From an uncultured Verrucomicrobiae bacterium (lineage in GTDB: Bacteria; Verrucomicrobiota; Verrucomicrobiia; Verrucomicrobiales; Akkermansiaceae): a stretch of DNA of 8,865 nucleotides. Position numbers and translations under genes: made by a program. Of this stretch, positions 1 through 7,149 are shown in pieces (position 1 is the stretch's first letter; each line of letters begins with the position of its first letter). The stretch is taken from positions 1 through 8,865 of the forward strand of contig CALGOH010000319.1 of the NCBI GenBank assembly GCA_937957985.1, in the 5' to 3' direction. The notes under the pieces were generated by a model. That model made no database searches. It worked only from the letters and a program-made list of their open reading frames with translations, and was not told the DNA's origin.

Positions 1-27
1 TCGGGAAATGCTCGAATCGGCTGCCGG

Positions 28-2349
28 TCACGGGGCCCCCGGCGGCCGCCGAAGCCCCCACGCGAGAACAAAGAACTGGGCGTTGAAGTTGATCAGCCGG
101 TCGAAGCCGTTCTCGGTGGACACCGGCAGCTTGGTGCTGTCCTCGGCATTGAGCGCGATGAGGCCATGGACGTAGGCATAGGGTGTCGGAGAGGCCGGGT
201 TCGCATCGTATTCCCAGGTCCGGGCGCCCACCTGGTCCTGGAAGAAGAAGTCGACCTGGTAGCTGGTCTCGGCCGGGTAATGGTTCTGCGGATCGCCGTT
301 GAACAGGTCGATGGTCTTCTCGTTGGCCGCGCGCACCGCCGGATGCCACGGCGAGGCGGTGAAGCCCCCTTCCCCGAAGTATTCCTCGTAGGACAGGCCT
401 CCATCGAGGTCACGGAGCAGGGGGTCGTCATTGCCGATGCCGGTCCACGTCGGGCCCTTCGGATCGACGCCCCAGAAGGTCGGGTTGGTGTAGGGCATCG
501 TCAGCAGCCCGGCGGTGCCGGCGTCCGCGAGGAAGGTCTGGAATTCCGACTCCGTGCCGAAGCCCGGCGCCACCGGCAGGTGATCGGGGTATTCCTTGTC
601 GAAGCCCCCCTTGAGATACTGGGTGAAGTGGATCACCGCCGGCGACGGAAACTCGGGAATGCGGGTGGTGAGTTCCGACGCCGTTCCGAGCACCCGGAGC
701 AGCAGCGACTCCTTGAACCGCGTCCGGGTATCCACCGACGGAATCTTGTCGTCGAGATCGCGGGTGATCCCATTGGCTGCCGCATACCGGGCCAGCGCGG
801 CGGGGGCATCGTGGCCGAAGGCCAGCCGCACCGCCGGACTCGTCCACGTCTGCCCGGCACCGACGTGGGTGACGAAGCTCCGGCCGAATGCCCCGCCCGA
901 GGCGTCGGCGCCCCACGACAGATTTCCGGGAACGAAAACCTCCGAAGTCGTCCACGGATCGGCGGGATCGGTCAGCACCGGCTGCACTCCGAACAAGGAG
1001 GCGTTCCCGTTCACCGTTTCCAGCTGGAAAAAGTCGGCGAAGGCGGGCGGATACGGGAGCTCCACCGAGTAGTAGAGCTCCGGTTCGAGGGCGAAGAAGA
1101 AGGGGTGACCTCCCACCTCGAACCAGTTCCCCCCGCCATGCACGAAACCCTGCACGGCATTCACGGCATCGGGGATGCCGCCACCCAGCGACACCGGCAG
1201 GCTCTCGCCGTAGGGATTGAGGATGGCGAGGTGGTCGCCGCCCGCCAGGGCGGTGCTCGTCTCGCCGTAGTCGGTGAGGCGGACCACCTCGATCCCGGTG
1301 CCAGAAAGGTCGTTTCCAAGTCGCTCGATCCACTCGTCGATCCGCCCCTCGGACGGCCAGGTTTCCCCGGTCACCGGGCCCCGCGCCCTGAACAGCGCCG
1401 CCACCTTGGTGCGACCTCCCGGGGTCTGCGCGAGGTGTCCGACCGCCGCCGAGACGAGATCCAGCGAACGTTCCACCGCCGTCGTCCCGTTCACGTTGCC
1501 GCCGATGCGCATCAGGTAGCCGGCCCCGGCGCCACCGCCCAGATGGCTTCCGGAAAAATACGGGCCTTTGGGGGAATCGACGAGAAGCAGGTCCCACTGG
1601 CCGGTCGCCGGTGGACGGTTCACCACCGCCGCGCTGCCGTCCCATGCCGCCTCGACCGCCGTGCCCAACCAGCTGGTGCCGTCGGGCGTGAAATCCAGCG
1701 CCACCGGATCCGCCGTTTCAAAGACCAGGCCCGAGCCGTAGAGCGTTCGGTAGCCGAGGCCGCCGTCCGCCTGGGACACCGGCGACCAGCCTGCCGCATT
1801 GTCCTCGGTCTGCAGCTGGAAGAATCCCGGCTTGAAGGCCATGCCGACCCCGTCGCTGGAATGATTCGGGGCGATGAAGCGCTCCAGCAATGCCGGATCG
1901 AAATTCAAACCCGCCGGCAGCTCGATCTCGAGGACCGTCTTTCCTCCCACAGCCGGTGCCAGCTCGGCGGAGAACTCGACGCCGTCGGCCCGGTCCTGCA
2001 CGAACACGGTCACGTCCACCTCCGGATGAGTGAAGCGAAGACGCACCCGATCCGCGGCCACCAGGCTGGACGACAGGCCGGCCGATGGATGAGCCAGGGC
2101 CTCCGCCGCGCTCAGCGAGGTTCCATCACCAAAGGTGACCTTCCACAGACCGTCCGCGCCCCCTTCCGCGATCTCTCCCGTCGGACCGCTCACCGCAGTG
2201 ATCGATCCACCGGTCTTTTCGATCAGGACCTCATGGCCACCACTCTCGAAACGATATCCACCGGGCAACTCGACCAGCGCCGCAAGGCTGCAACCCACCC
2301 CCAGGGCGGGGGCAGCCAGGAAGTGCCATCGGAGCTGCACGGGGACCAT
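28..2349 (-). CDS. Large secreted DUF6259-like glycosidase-type protein, C-terminus disrupted
   Basis: As read, 773 residues from ATG at 2349, which gives a leader MVPVQLRWHFLAAPALG followed by SLAALVELPGG. A frame start 13 codons upstream (2388) has no signal character and abuts a regulatory-looking palindrome. The order is: N-terminal beta-sandwich (about 30-335, SITAVSGPTGE, ELPAGLNFDP, VNRPPATGQWDLLLVDSPKG); a glutamine-amidotransferase-like insertion (about 353-460, DHLAILNPYGESLP then GFVHGGGNWFEVGGHPFFF); a short beta segment; and a barrel (about 545-765) with AVIHFTQYLKGGFDKEYPDH, LLTMPYTNPTFWG, VDFFFQDQVGARTWEYDANP and VSTENGFDRL. The barrel resembles the DUF6259 glycosidase-like family; Asp705 and Glu746 are candidate catalytic carboxylates by inference. 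The family continues well beyond this point, but here the frame switches into LRRPPGAP and stops (TGA, 30-28). A one-base gain in the C-run at 55-59 would restore an open frame to the window edge. DUF assignment is by pattern only. Confidence 0.8.
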   Translation of the reverse strand: MVPVQLRWHFLAAPALGVGCSLAALVELPGGYRFESGGHEVLIEKTGGSITAVSGPTGEIAEGGADGLWKVTFGDGTSLSAAEALAHPSAGLSSSLVAADRVRLRFTHPEVDVTVFVQDRADGVEFSAELAPAVGGKTVLEIELPAGLNFDPALLERFIAPNHSSDGVGMAFKPGFFQLQTEDNAAGWSPVSQADGGLGYRTLYGSGLVFETADPVALDFTPDGTSWLGTAVEAAWDGSAAVVNRPPATGQWDLLLVDSPKGPYFSGSHLGGGAGAGYLMRIGGNVNGTTAVERSLDLVSAAVGHLAQTPGGRTKVAALFRARGPVTGETWPSEGRIDEWIERLGNDLSGTGIEVVRLTDYGETSTALAGGDHLAILNPYGESLPVSLGGGIPDAVNAVQGFVHGGGNWFEVGGHPFFFALEPELYYSVELPYPPAFADFFQLETVNGNASLFGVQPVLTDPADPWTTSEVFVPGNLSWGADASGGAFGRSFVTHVGAGQTWTSPAVRLAFGHDAPAALARYAAANGITRDLDDKIPSVDTRTRFKESLLLRVLGTASELTTRIPEFPSPAVIHFTQYLKGGFDKEYPDHLPVAPGFGTESEFQTFLADAGTAGLLTMPYTNPTFWGVDPKGPTWTGIGNDDPLLRDLDGGLSYEEYFGEGGFTASPWHPAVRAANEKTIDLFNGDPQNHYPAETSYQVDFFFQDQVGARTWEYDANPASPTPYAYVHGLIALNAEDSTKLPVSTENGFDRLINFNAQFFVLAWGLRRPPGAP
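55..59 (-). other. Homopolymer C5 (G5 in gene sense), candidate frameshift point
   Basis: The DUF6259-like frame reads FFVLAWG up to this run, then LRRPPGAP and a stop. If the run held six bases, the frame would read FVLAWGASAAAGGPVTGSRF and stay open to the window edge with mostly G or C in third codon positions. A one-base loss would also open the frame, but with poorer third-position bias. The precise base cannot be fixed from this window. Confidence 0.45.
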
Positions 2350-2391
2350 TCTCAAACCAAGCAACCAATCGCCGTGGCGAAACCCCATTCC

Positions 2392-2407
2392 GGATTTACG
2401 TACATCC
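2392..2407 (-). promoter_or_regulatory. TACGTAAA near-palindrome upstream of the DUF6259-like gene (copy A)
   Basis: In gene sense the site reads GGATGTACGTAAATCC; 7 of the 8 base pairs of the inverted repeat match, centred on CG. Its 3' edge is 42 nt before the chosen ATG at 2349, almost the same spacing as copy B. It lies only 3 nt from the alternative upstream ATG at 2388, which favours the downstream start. Operator or transcription signal is an inference from the repeat, spacing and second copy. Confidence 0.5.
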
Positions 2408-2424
2408 TCTGGTCTGACGTCTTT

Positions 2425-2441
2425 TCCGGATTCGATCCGAA
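2425..2441 (-). terminator. Small hairpin after the PEP-CTERM stop, doubtful terminator
   Basis: TTCGGAT-CGA-ATCCGGA folds into a 7-bp stem (one G-T pair) with a 3-nt loop, starting 4 nt after the TGA of the PEP-CTERM gene. In the direction of transcription it is followed by AAAAG rather than a T-run, so it is not a standard intrinsic terminator. It could stabilise the 3' end of the message or be chance. Confidence 0.25.
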
Positions 2442-2445
2442 CCCA

Positions 2446-3141
2446 TCAGCGACGGCGGCGAAGCAGGACCAGAATGCCCACGGCTCCGACGATGACTGCG
2501 GATGGCTCGGGAACGGCGGTGATGCGCATGGCCCCGAGGTAACCAAAGGTCGAATTGTTCGTCGTGAAGGAGAAGCTGATCTGGTTGGAGCCGTTGGGAA
2601 CGAGGTTCGTGAAGGATGCCACCGTGTCATTGTTGCCGTCGTAGCCACCATCACCAATCGCCGTGCCCGAAGTCGTCAGCACCTGGTTCGAGGAACCGAC
2701 GTTGTCGACCACGGTGTAGAGGGTTTGGCGGGTTGCGGTCTGCTCGCGCGTCCCGAAAAAGTCCAGGTTGTAGGTCTTGGTCGGGTCCAGTCCACCGAGG
2801 GTGAGGGTGAGCGACTGGGTGCCGGAGGTGAAGAAGTAGTCATTGGTCGCCGAGGCCACCGCCAGGTCGCCAAGCAGGGCCTGGCTCGGCGAGGCCAGGC
2901 CACCGCCACCCGCTCCTCCATTCTCCCCGAAACCTCCCGCAGAAATGAAGATATCGATCGTTGTCGCTCCCCCGCTCGTATCAGCCATGTTGGACACCGG
3001 GTTGGAATCCACCACGCTGTTCCACGTGTTTCCCAGACCGCTGGTCGTTCCGGAAATCGTGTCACCGAAGTCGATCAGGATCGTGGAAGCCGAGGAGGGC
3101 AGAGCAGAGGCTACTGCCATCAGACAAAGGAATCTCTTCAT
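2446..3141 (-). CDS. PEP-CTERM sorting domain protein, small and secreted
   Basis: A 231-residue protein. The start at 3141 was chosen over one 13 codons upstream because it gives MKRFLCLMAVASALPSSA, a signal peptide with cleavage near residue 18. The body opens with ILIDFGDT (21-28), has a glycine run (69-81, GGFGENGGAGGGG) and the segment LTLGGLDPTKTYNLDFFGTR (113-131 plus), a beta-sandwich-like pattern seen in many Verrucomicrobiota secreted proteins. It ends in a textbook PEP-CTERM tail: VPEPS (210-214), a hydrophobic stretch SAVIVGAVGILVLL (214-227) and RRRR at the very end. In this system an exosortase recognises PEP and the protein is moved to the surface or into extracellular matrix; the exosortase gene is not in this window. 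The gene has its own 87-nt leader holding a TACGTAAA palindrome, so it is probably its own transcription unit. The molecular role is unknown. Confidence 0.93.
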   Translation of the reverse strand: MKRFLCLMAVASALPSSASTILIDFGDTISGTTSGLGNTWNSVVDSNPVSNMADTSGGATTIDIFISAGGFGENGGAGGGGLASPSQALLGDLAVASATNDYFFTSGTQSLTLTLGGLDPTKTYNLDFFGTREQTATRQTLYTVVDNVGSSNQVLTTSGTAIGDGGYDGNNDTVASFTNLVPNGSNQISFSFTTNNSTFGYLGAMRITAVPEPSAVIVGAVGILVLLRRRR

Positions 3142-3176
3142 GGGCGTCACAAGGATGGGAACTCGGCAGCGGCCGA

Positions 3177-3191
3177 CCAAGGGAATCTTGG
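3177..3191 (-). promoter_or_regulatory. Short inverted repeat in the leader of the PEP-CTERM gene
   Basis: CCAAG-ATTCC-CTTGG forms a 5-bp stem with a 5-nt loop and overlaps the 3' end of copy B of the TACGTAAA element by 2 nt. It might be an mRNA leader hairpin or a second protein-binding site. No counterpart was seen near copy A, so support is weak. Confidence 0.2.
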
Positions 3192-3204
3192 GTTTACGTA
3201 ATCC
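3190..3204 (-). promoter_or_regulatory. TACGTAAA near-palindrome upstream of the PEP-CTERM gene (copy B)
   Basis: In gene sense the site reads GGATTACGTAAACCC and contains the perfect 8-mer palindrome TTACGTAA (3194-3201). Its 3' edge is 48 nt before the PEP-CTERM ATG at 3141. It shares ACGTAAAYCC with copy A (2392-2407). A CG-centred inverted repeat at this distance is typical of an operator for a LacI-like dimeric regulator, but the protein is not identified and no regulator gene is nearby. Confidence 0.5.
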
Positions 3205-3228
3205 TAACGCATGCTATCCGGGCTGACC

Positions 3229-4305
3229 CTAGTCGAGCTGGCTCAGGCGCAGAAAGAGTCGGTTGTCGGTCACGTTGGGGATGATCACCTGCAGCCGGGT
3301 CGGGTCACCGGGATCCAACTGGAGGGTCGCTCCCGTGAGGTCGATGTCGGCAAAAGGGGTCGTCAGATCCGTGGACGACGCGAAGCCGAGCGTGATCGTG
3401 AGATCGTCGGTCACCGGATCGGGATACACCCGGATGTTGCCGTTGATCTTATGAGCGAGGGTCAGAACAAGGTCTCCATCCTCAACGGCCACCGAGGGCG
3501 ACAATCCCTGTCCGCTGAAGTCGAGGGTGGTCGAGTTGAGGATTCCGTAGACGCTGTCTCCGCCCGACATGTCCGTGTCGGTGTCGATCAGGGTGAACTT
3601 GCCCGGACCGCCGATGTAGCCGGAGCCGTCGACCACGAGATCCAGGTTGTCGGCCCCGAACACCGACCCGGAGAGGCTGATCGGCGTGATCCCGAACTCG
3701 CCCATGTTGAAGCGGAGTTCGGCCGGATTGTTGCCGCTTCCGCCGAACTGAATCTGGGTCGCACTGATCGACGTGGCGGCGTCACCATCGACGATGAGGC
3801 GGGTCGCCGAGGTTCCCGTGCCCAGCGAGAACTGGATGAAGGACGACACCGCCACGGATCCGCCGTTGATCGTGACTTGGGCGGTACCCGCCGTGTCGGT
3901 GATGTTGGATCCACCGATGAACAGGGGGCCGCTGGTGAAGGTGCCGCCGAGATTGAGGAAGAAGTTCGAATCGGCGGCGTTCGCCACGCTGGTGATGTTG
4001 CCCACGGCCAGACTGCCGCCATCGGCAAGGGTCAGGCTGGAGTTCACCACCCCGCTGTCGCCCAGGCGCAGGGTATCCGCCACTGCGTTGGTGCCGGACT
4101 GAATGGTAATGGTGTTGTCGCCATTGAAGAACGAGGTGTCGCCGGCGGTCGGCGGGGAGCCTGCTCCGGTCCACGGGGCGGTGGCCCAGTCGGCGACGCC
4201 GGCGTTGACGAGGTTCTGGGCGGTGGCGGCCGTGGTCATGGCCCCCGCGAGGATGCAGCCACCGATCAGGCTGCGGTTGTGGAATGCTCTGGTGGTTTTC
4301 ATCAT
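3229..4305 (-). CDS. Secreted beta-strand-rich (autotransporter-repeat-like) protein
   Basis: A 358-residue protein from the first of two adjacent ATG codons (4305 and 4302). A frame extends 44 codons upstream but overlaps the prepilin gene, and the chosen start gives a good signal peptide, MMKTTRAFHN then a hydrophobic core, ending TAATA|Q30. The mature part is rich in Gly, Ser, Thr, Asn and Asp with regularly spaced short strands: DTSFFNGDNTITIQSG (56-71), SLTLADGGSLAVGNIT (90-105), TFTSGPLFIGGSNIT (122-136), AQVTINGGSVAVSS (142-155), then LDLVVDGSGYIGGPGKFTLI (221-240). This resembles the stacked 'NW..P...D..F' and FTLID units of Verrucomicrobiota autotransporter-associated or PEP-CTERM proteins and is probably a solenoid. 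The last 70 residues (290-358) form a different beta domain ending NRLFLRLSQLD. There is no PEP-CTERM tail, beta-barrel or LPXTG. It follows the prepilin gene by 25 nt with no SD-like sequence. A structural or glycan-binding role is a guess. Confidence 0.85.
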   Translation of the reverse strand: MMKTTRAFHNRSLIGGCILAGAMTTAATAQNLVNAGVADWATAPWTGAGSPPTAGDTSFFNGDNTITIQSGTNAVADTLRLGDSGVVNSSLTLADGGSLAVGNITSVANAADSNFFLNLGGTFTSGPLFIGGSNITDTAGTAQVTINGGSVAVSSFIQFSLGTGTSATRLIVDGDAATSISATQIQFGGSGNNPAELRFNMGEFGITPISLSGSVFGADNLDLVVDGSGYIGGPGKFTLIDTDTDMSGGDSVYGILNSTTLDFSGQGLSPSVAVEDGDLVLTLAHKINGNIRVYPDPVTDDLTITLGFASSTDLTTPFADIDLTGATLQLDPGDPTRLQVIIPNVTDNRLFLRLSQLD

Positions 4306-4330
4306 GGGTTGGGGTTGGATTGGTTCTCGT

Positions 4331-5068
4331 TCATTCAAGACTACCGGGGTCTCGAAGCAGGGAATGAAGTTGCTCACCCTCGCCTTTCGAAATCGTTTGG
4401 ACGTGTCCGTCGAGAAAAAGTCCGAGCGCATTCTCACCCGAGGATCCGTAGGCGTAGTGCAGGTTGGACCAGTGGGTATCGTAGGGGAAGCGGGCCGAGT
4501 CGAGATGATAGAAGGTTCCGAACTCGGGCCTCCCCTCGAAGGGCTTGCCGGTCATGATGTACGGTTCGCGCCGACCCACCACGTCCTTCTGCGACGCCCT
4601 GCGGTCCCCCCCGCCCCACGCGGGAGGCATGAAGAAGCGGTTGTAGGAATAGCTCCCCCTGCCCTCGGGGTGCTGGTCCTGGCCGTGTTCGGAGACCATC
4701 AGCGGGCACCACATCACCTTCTCGTAGCCGGAATTCTGCATCGCCTCCATCACCTCCGGCGGCGAACCCTCGAAGAGCCCGTGGGCGTTCTCCCAGATCT
4801 TCCGACGCCACGTCGGCGAGGCCGGCTCCAGTTGGTAGACCGACATGGGAAACCGGTCATGGTTGTCGCCGAGATAGGCCATCATCAGGCTGTGCACCTG
4901 GCGCATGTTGTTGATCGAGTCGGCCGTCTTCGCCCCCCGCCTGCCCTTGCCGACGAGCACGAAGGTGAGGCTCGCGAGGGCGGCGACGATGATGATCACC
5001 ACCATCAACTCCACCAGGGTGAAGCCACGGCTCGGGTTGTGGAAACGCGGTCTGCGGTTTGCTTTCAT
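4331..5068 (-). CDS. Type IV prepilin-like protein with C-terminal DGHV motif
   Basis: A 245-residue protein with a class III (prepilin) signal: a basic leader ending in RG (14-15), then FTLVELMVVIIIVAALASL (16-34) with Glu at +5, cut by prepilin peptidase after Gly15. A helical stretch with NNMRQVHSLMMAYLGDN (53-69) follows, then a loop-rich domain containing MWCPLM (119-124), SYSYNRFFMP (139-148) and, near the end, LGLFLDGHVQTI (215-226). The 'prepilin N-terminus plus late xDGHV' layout is known from large paralogous families in Planctomycetota, Verrucomicrobiota and Lentisphaerota. These are usually orphan pseudopilin-like surface or periplasmic proteins rather than true pilus subunits, with unknown function. 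Its ATG overlaps the GH97 stop (ATGA, 5068-5065), so it is probably translationally coupled to the enzyme. No secretion ATPase or secretin gene is present here, so membership of a type II secretion system cannot be claimed. Confidence 0.9.
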   Translation of the reverse strand: MKANRRPRFHNPSRGFTLVELMVVIIIVAALASLTFVLVGKGRRGAKTADSINNMRQVHSLMMAYLGDNHDRFPMSVYQLEPASPTWRRKIWENAHGLFEGSPPEVMEAMQNSGYEKVMWCPLMVSEHGQDQHPEGRGSYSYNRFFMPPAWGGGDRRASQKDVVGRREPYIMTGKPFEGRPEFGTFYHLDSARFPYDTHWSNLHYAYGSSGENALGLFLDGHVQTISKGEGEQLHSLLRDPGSLE

Positions 5069-7149
5069 CGGGATCTTTCGGGTTCGACCGGAAGCCGGAC
5101 GTTGCTGGCAACGCCGGTCGCCTCGAAGCGGACCGCCACCCCTCCTCCCGGCGCGAGGCGCAGGGGCAGGCGGTCCGTGGACGAGACCTTGCGGCGCTCG
5201 ACCGACACCGCGGTCGGGTTGGTATCCCAGTCCGCGTCGTCGGCATCCCGGTAGAGAGTCATCATGTATCCGGAGTCCGGACTCAGGAAGCCAAGCGGAA
5301 CCTCGAGCAACCTCCCGGACTCATCGGTGATGGCCCCGAGATACCAGTCGGCGCTGTTCCGGTCCCTGCGGGCGGTCACGACATAGTCCCCGATCTCCGC
5401 GTCAATCACGCGGGAGGCCTCCCAGTCGACCGGCACGTCCTTGATGAACTGGAAGATCTCGGGACGCTTCTCGTAGTTCGCCGGCAGGTCCGCGGCCATG
5501 TGCAGCGGGCTGTAGAGGGTCACATAAAGTGCCAGTTGCTTGGCCACGGTGGTGCTCACCCGGTTCGGCTCGAGACCGAGTCCCTCGTAGGTCACGTCGA
5601 AGATGCCGGGGGTGAAGTCCATCGGCCCCGCCAGCAGGCGGGTGAAGGGCAGGATCGTGGTGTGGCAGGGCTTGTTCCTCCGCTCCCCACCCCAGGCGTT
5701 GAACTCCTGTCCCTTGGCCCCCTCCCGGGTCATCAGGTTGGGCCAGGTCCGGCGAAGGCCGGTGTCCTTGATCGGCTCGTGGGCATTGACCATCACCTTG
5801 TGTTTGGCGGCCAGTTCAGCCACCCGCTGGTGATGGCGGACCATGTACTGTCCGTGGTGCCACTCCTCGTGCACCACGCCGTCATCGCCGGTCCACCGGA
5901 TCGTCTGCCCGGGAGTCACATAGCCGGTCTTCACGGCGCGGATGTCCCGGTTCTCAAGCAACTCGAAGGCATCATCCATCTGCCTCTCGTAGTTCTCGAC
6001 TCCGCCGGCGGTCTCGTGGTGGCCGATCAGGCGCGTACCCTTCTCGCGGGCGTAGGCCGCCAGGCCCTCGAGGTCGTAGTCCGGGTAGGCGGTGGTGAAG
6101 TCGAAGTTCCGGTTGGCGATCCAGTCGCCGTCCCAGCCGGGATTCCAGCCCTCGACGAGGACGCCATCGAATCCATGCTCGGCCGCGAAGTCGATGTAGC
6201 GCCGGGTGTTGGCGGTCGTCGCGCCATGCTCGCCGTCGCGCCCCCAGGTCTTGAGCTTGAGGTGCATCTCCCACCAGATGCCCACATACTTGCCCGGGTC
6301 GACCCACGAGAAGTCCAGGCCTTCGGCGGGCGGGTCGTTGAGGTTCAGGATCAGGTGACTTGCCGCGAGGCCGGCGGCCGTATCCGCCACCTGCACGGTC
6401 CGCCAGGGCGAGACCAGGGACTTGCTTCCGCGCACTCTCACCCCGTCGGACCACGGCACGAGATGCGCCTTGAGAACGTGGTCCGGGCGGCGCTCGAGGG
6501 TCATGGAGGCATAGTCGATCAACGCGGCCTCGTGCAGGCTGACGTGAACCCCGTCGGCGCGCTTCAGCGTCAGGGGCGTGTGCAGGAACTCGTGAGGCAC
6601 CTCGCTGAGCGGGGCGTCGACGTATTCATACTCGTAGCGGTCGTCCTGAAAGGCGCCGATGGACCAGGACCGATGGTCTCCGGTCATCCGGAACTCGGTG
6701 AGTTCATCCATCAGCCTGAAGTCTCCCAGTCCGTTCTGCTCCGGAAGCACGTAGCGGAAACCCACGCCGTCATCGAAGACGCGGAACACGACGGACATGC
6801 GGCGGTCGTCATCGAGGCCGACAAGGTCGACGGAGAGCTGCTGGTGGTGGTCCCGGATCAGGCGCTGCTCGCCCCAGGGTTGCTCCCAGGTTTCGTCGTG
6901 GTCGGACTTGCGGGCCTGCCCCAGCCGGAAACCGGAGGAGAAGTCCGGCGCCCCGTCCATCTCGAGGCCAAGCCTCGACTTCGCGACCACCGGCTTGCCG
7001 AATCGCAGCAGCTCGTAGTGAAGGGCGCCGTCCTCGAGATGAACCCGGACGGACAGCACCTTGCCGGGCGACTCGGCGGTCGCGACCACGTCGGACCAGG
7101 CGCGTGCCGAAAAGGCGCAGACGATGAGAAGGAGGAGGAACCGCTTCAT
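5065..7149 (-). CDS. GH97 family alpha-glucosidase, inverting (SusB-like) type
   Basis: A 694-residue exported glycosidase. MKRFLLLLIVCAFSARA is a signal peptide with likely cleavage near residue 17. The N-terminal beta-sandwich covers about 20-275, the catalytic TIM barrel about 280-570 and a C-terminal beta domain about 575-685, which is the full family layout and usual length (about 650-720). Family motifs are intact: KYVGIWWEMH (287-296), DGVLVEGWNPGWDGDW (328-343), GHHETAGGVENYE (376-388), VKTGYV (406-411), HEPIKDTGLRRTWPN (457-471) and GQEFNAW (480-486). By comparison with SusB of Bacteroides thetaiotaomicron, Glu482 should be the general acid, Glu379 and Glu458 the catalytic-base pair, and Glu333 a calcium or active-site ligand. 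VKTGYV replaces the Asp-containing segment of the retaining alpha-galactosidase branch, so inverting hydrolysis of alpha-glucosides is expected. Start and stop both overlap neighbours by ATGA, so it is the centre of a coupled operon. It is probably periplasmic, or secreted if not retained. Confidence 0.96.
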   Translation of the reverse strand: MKRFLLLLIVCAFSARAWSDVVATAESPGKVLSVRVHLEDGALHYELLRFGKPVVAKSRLGLEMDGAPDFSSGFRLGQARKSDHDETWEQPWGEQRLIRDHHQQLSVDLVGLDDDRRMSVVFRVFDDGVGFRYVLPEQNGLGDFRLMDELTEFRMTGDHRSWSIGAFQDDRYEYEYVDAPLSEVPHEFLHTPLTLKRADGVHVSLHEAALIDYASMTLERRPDHVLKAHLVPWSDGVRVRGSKSLVSPWRTVQVADTAAGLAASHLILNLNDPPAEGLDFSWVDPGKYVGIWWEMHLKLKTWGRDGEHGATTANTRRYIDFAAEHGFDGVLVEGWNPGWDGDWIANRNFDFTTAYPDYDLEGLAAYAREKGTRLIGHHETAGGVENYERQMDDAFELLENRDIRAVKTGYVTPGQTIRWTGDDGVVHEEWHHGQYMVRHHQRVAELAAKHKVMVNAHEPIKDTGLRRTWPNLMTREGAKGQEFNAWGGERRNKPCHTTILPFTRLLAGPMDFTPGIFDVTYEGLGLEPNRVSTTVAKQLALYVTLYSPLHMAADLPANYEKRPEIFQFIKDVPVDWEASRVIDAEIGDYVVTARRDRNSADWYLGAITDESGRLLEVPLGFLSPDSGYMMTLYRDADDADWDTNPTAVSVERRKVSSTDRLPLRLAPGGGVAVRFEATGVASNVRLPVEPERSR

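Noticed and set aside
2287..2301. Lipobox at Cys20 of the DUF6259-like protein
   Set aside because: The residues before Cys are GVG, without Leu at -3, so it does not fit a lipobox; a normal signal peptide or poor leader is more likely.
166..3201. Plus-strand open frame of 1011 codons running antisense to two genes and their gap
   Set aside because: The product is Arg/Gly/His/Val-rich without domain or signal pattern and it crosses two convincing minus-strand genes; high third-position GC on the other strand commonly keeps such frames open.
4306..4437. N-terminal extension of the beta-rich protein from an ATG at 4437
   Set aside because: The extra 44 residues overlap the end of the prepilin gene and lack signal character, while MMKTTRAF gives a clean signal peptide.
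3211..4557. Plus-strand open frame of 448 codons antisense to the beta-rich protein
   Set aside because: It is a mirror of the minus-strand coding bias and covers two real genes; no domain or signal seen.
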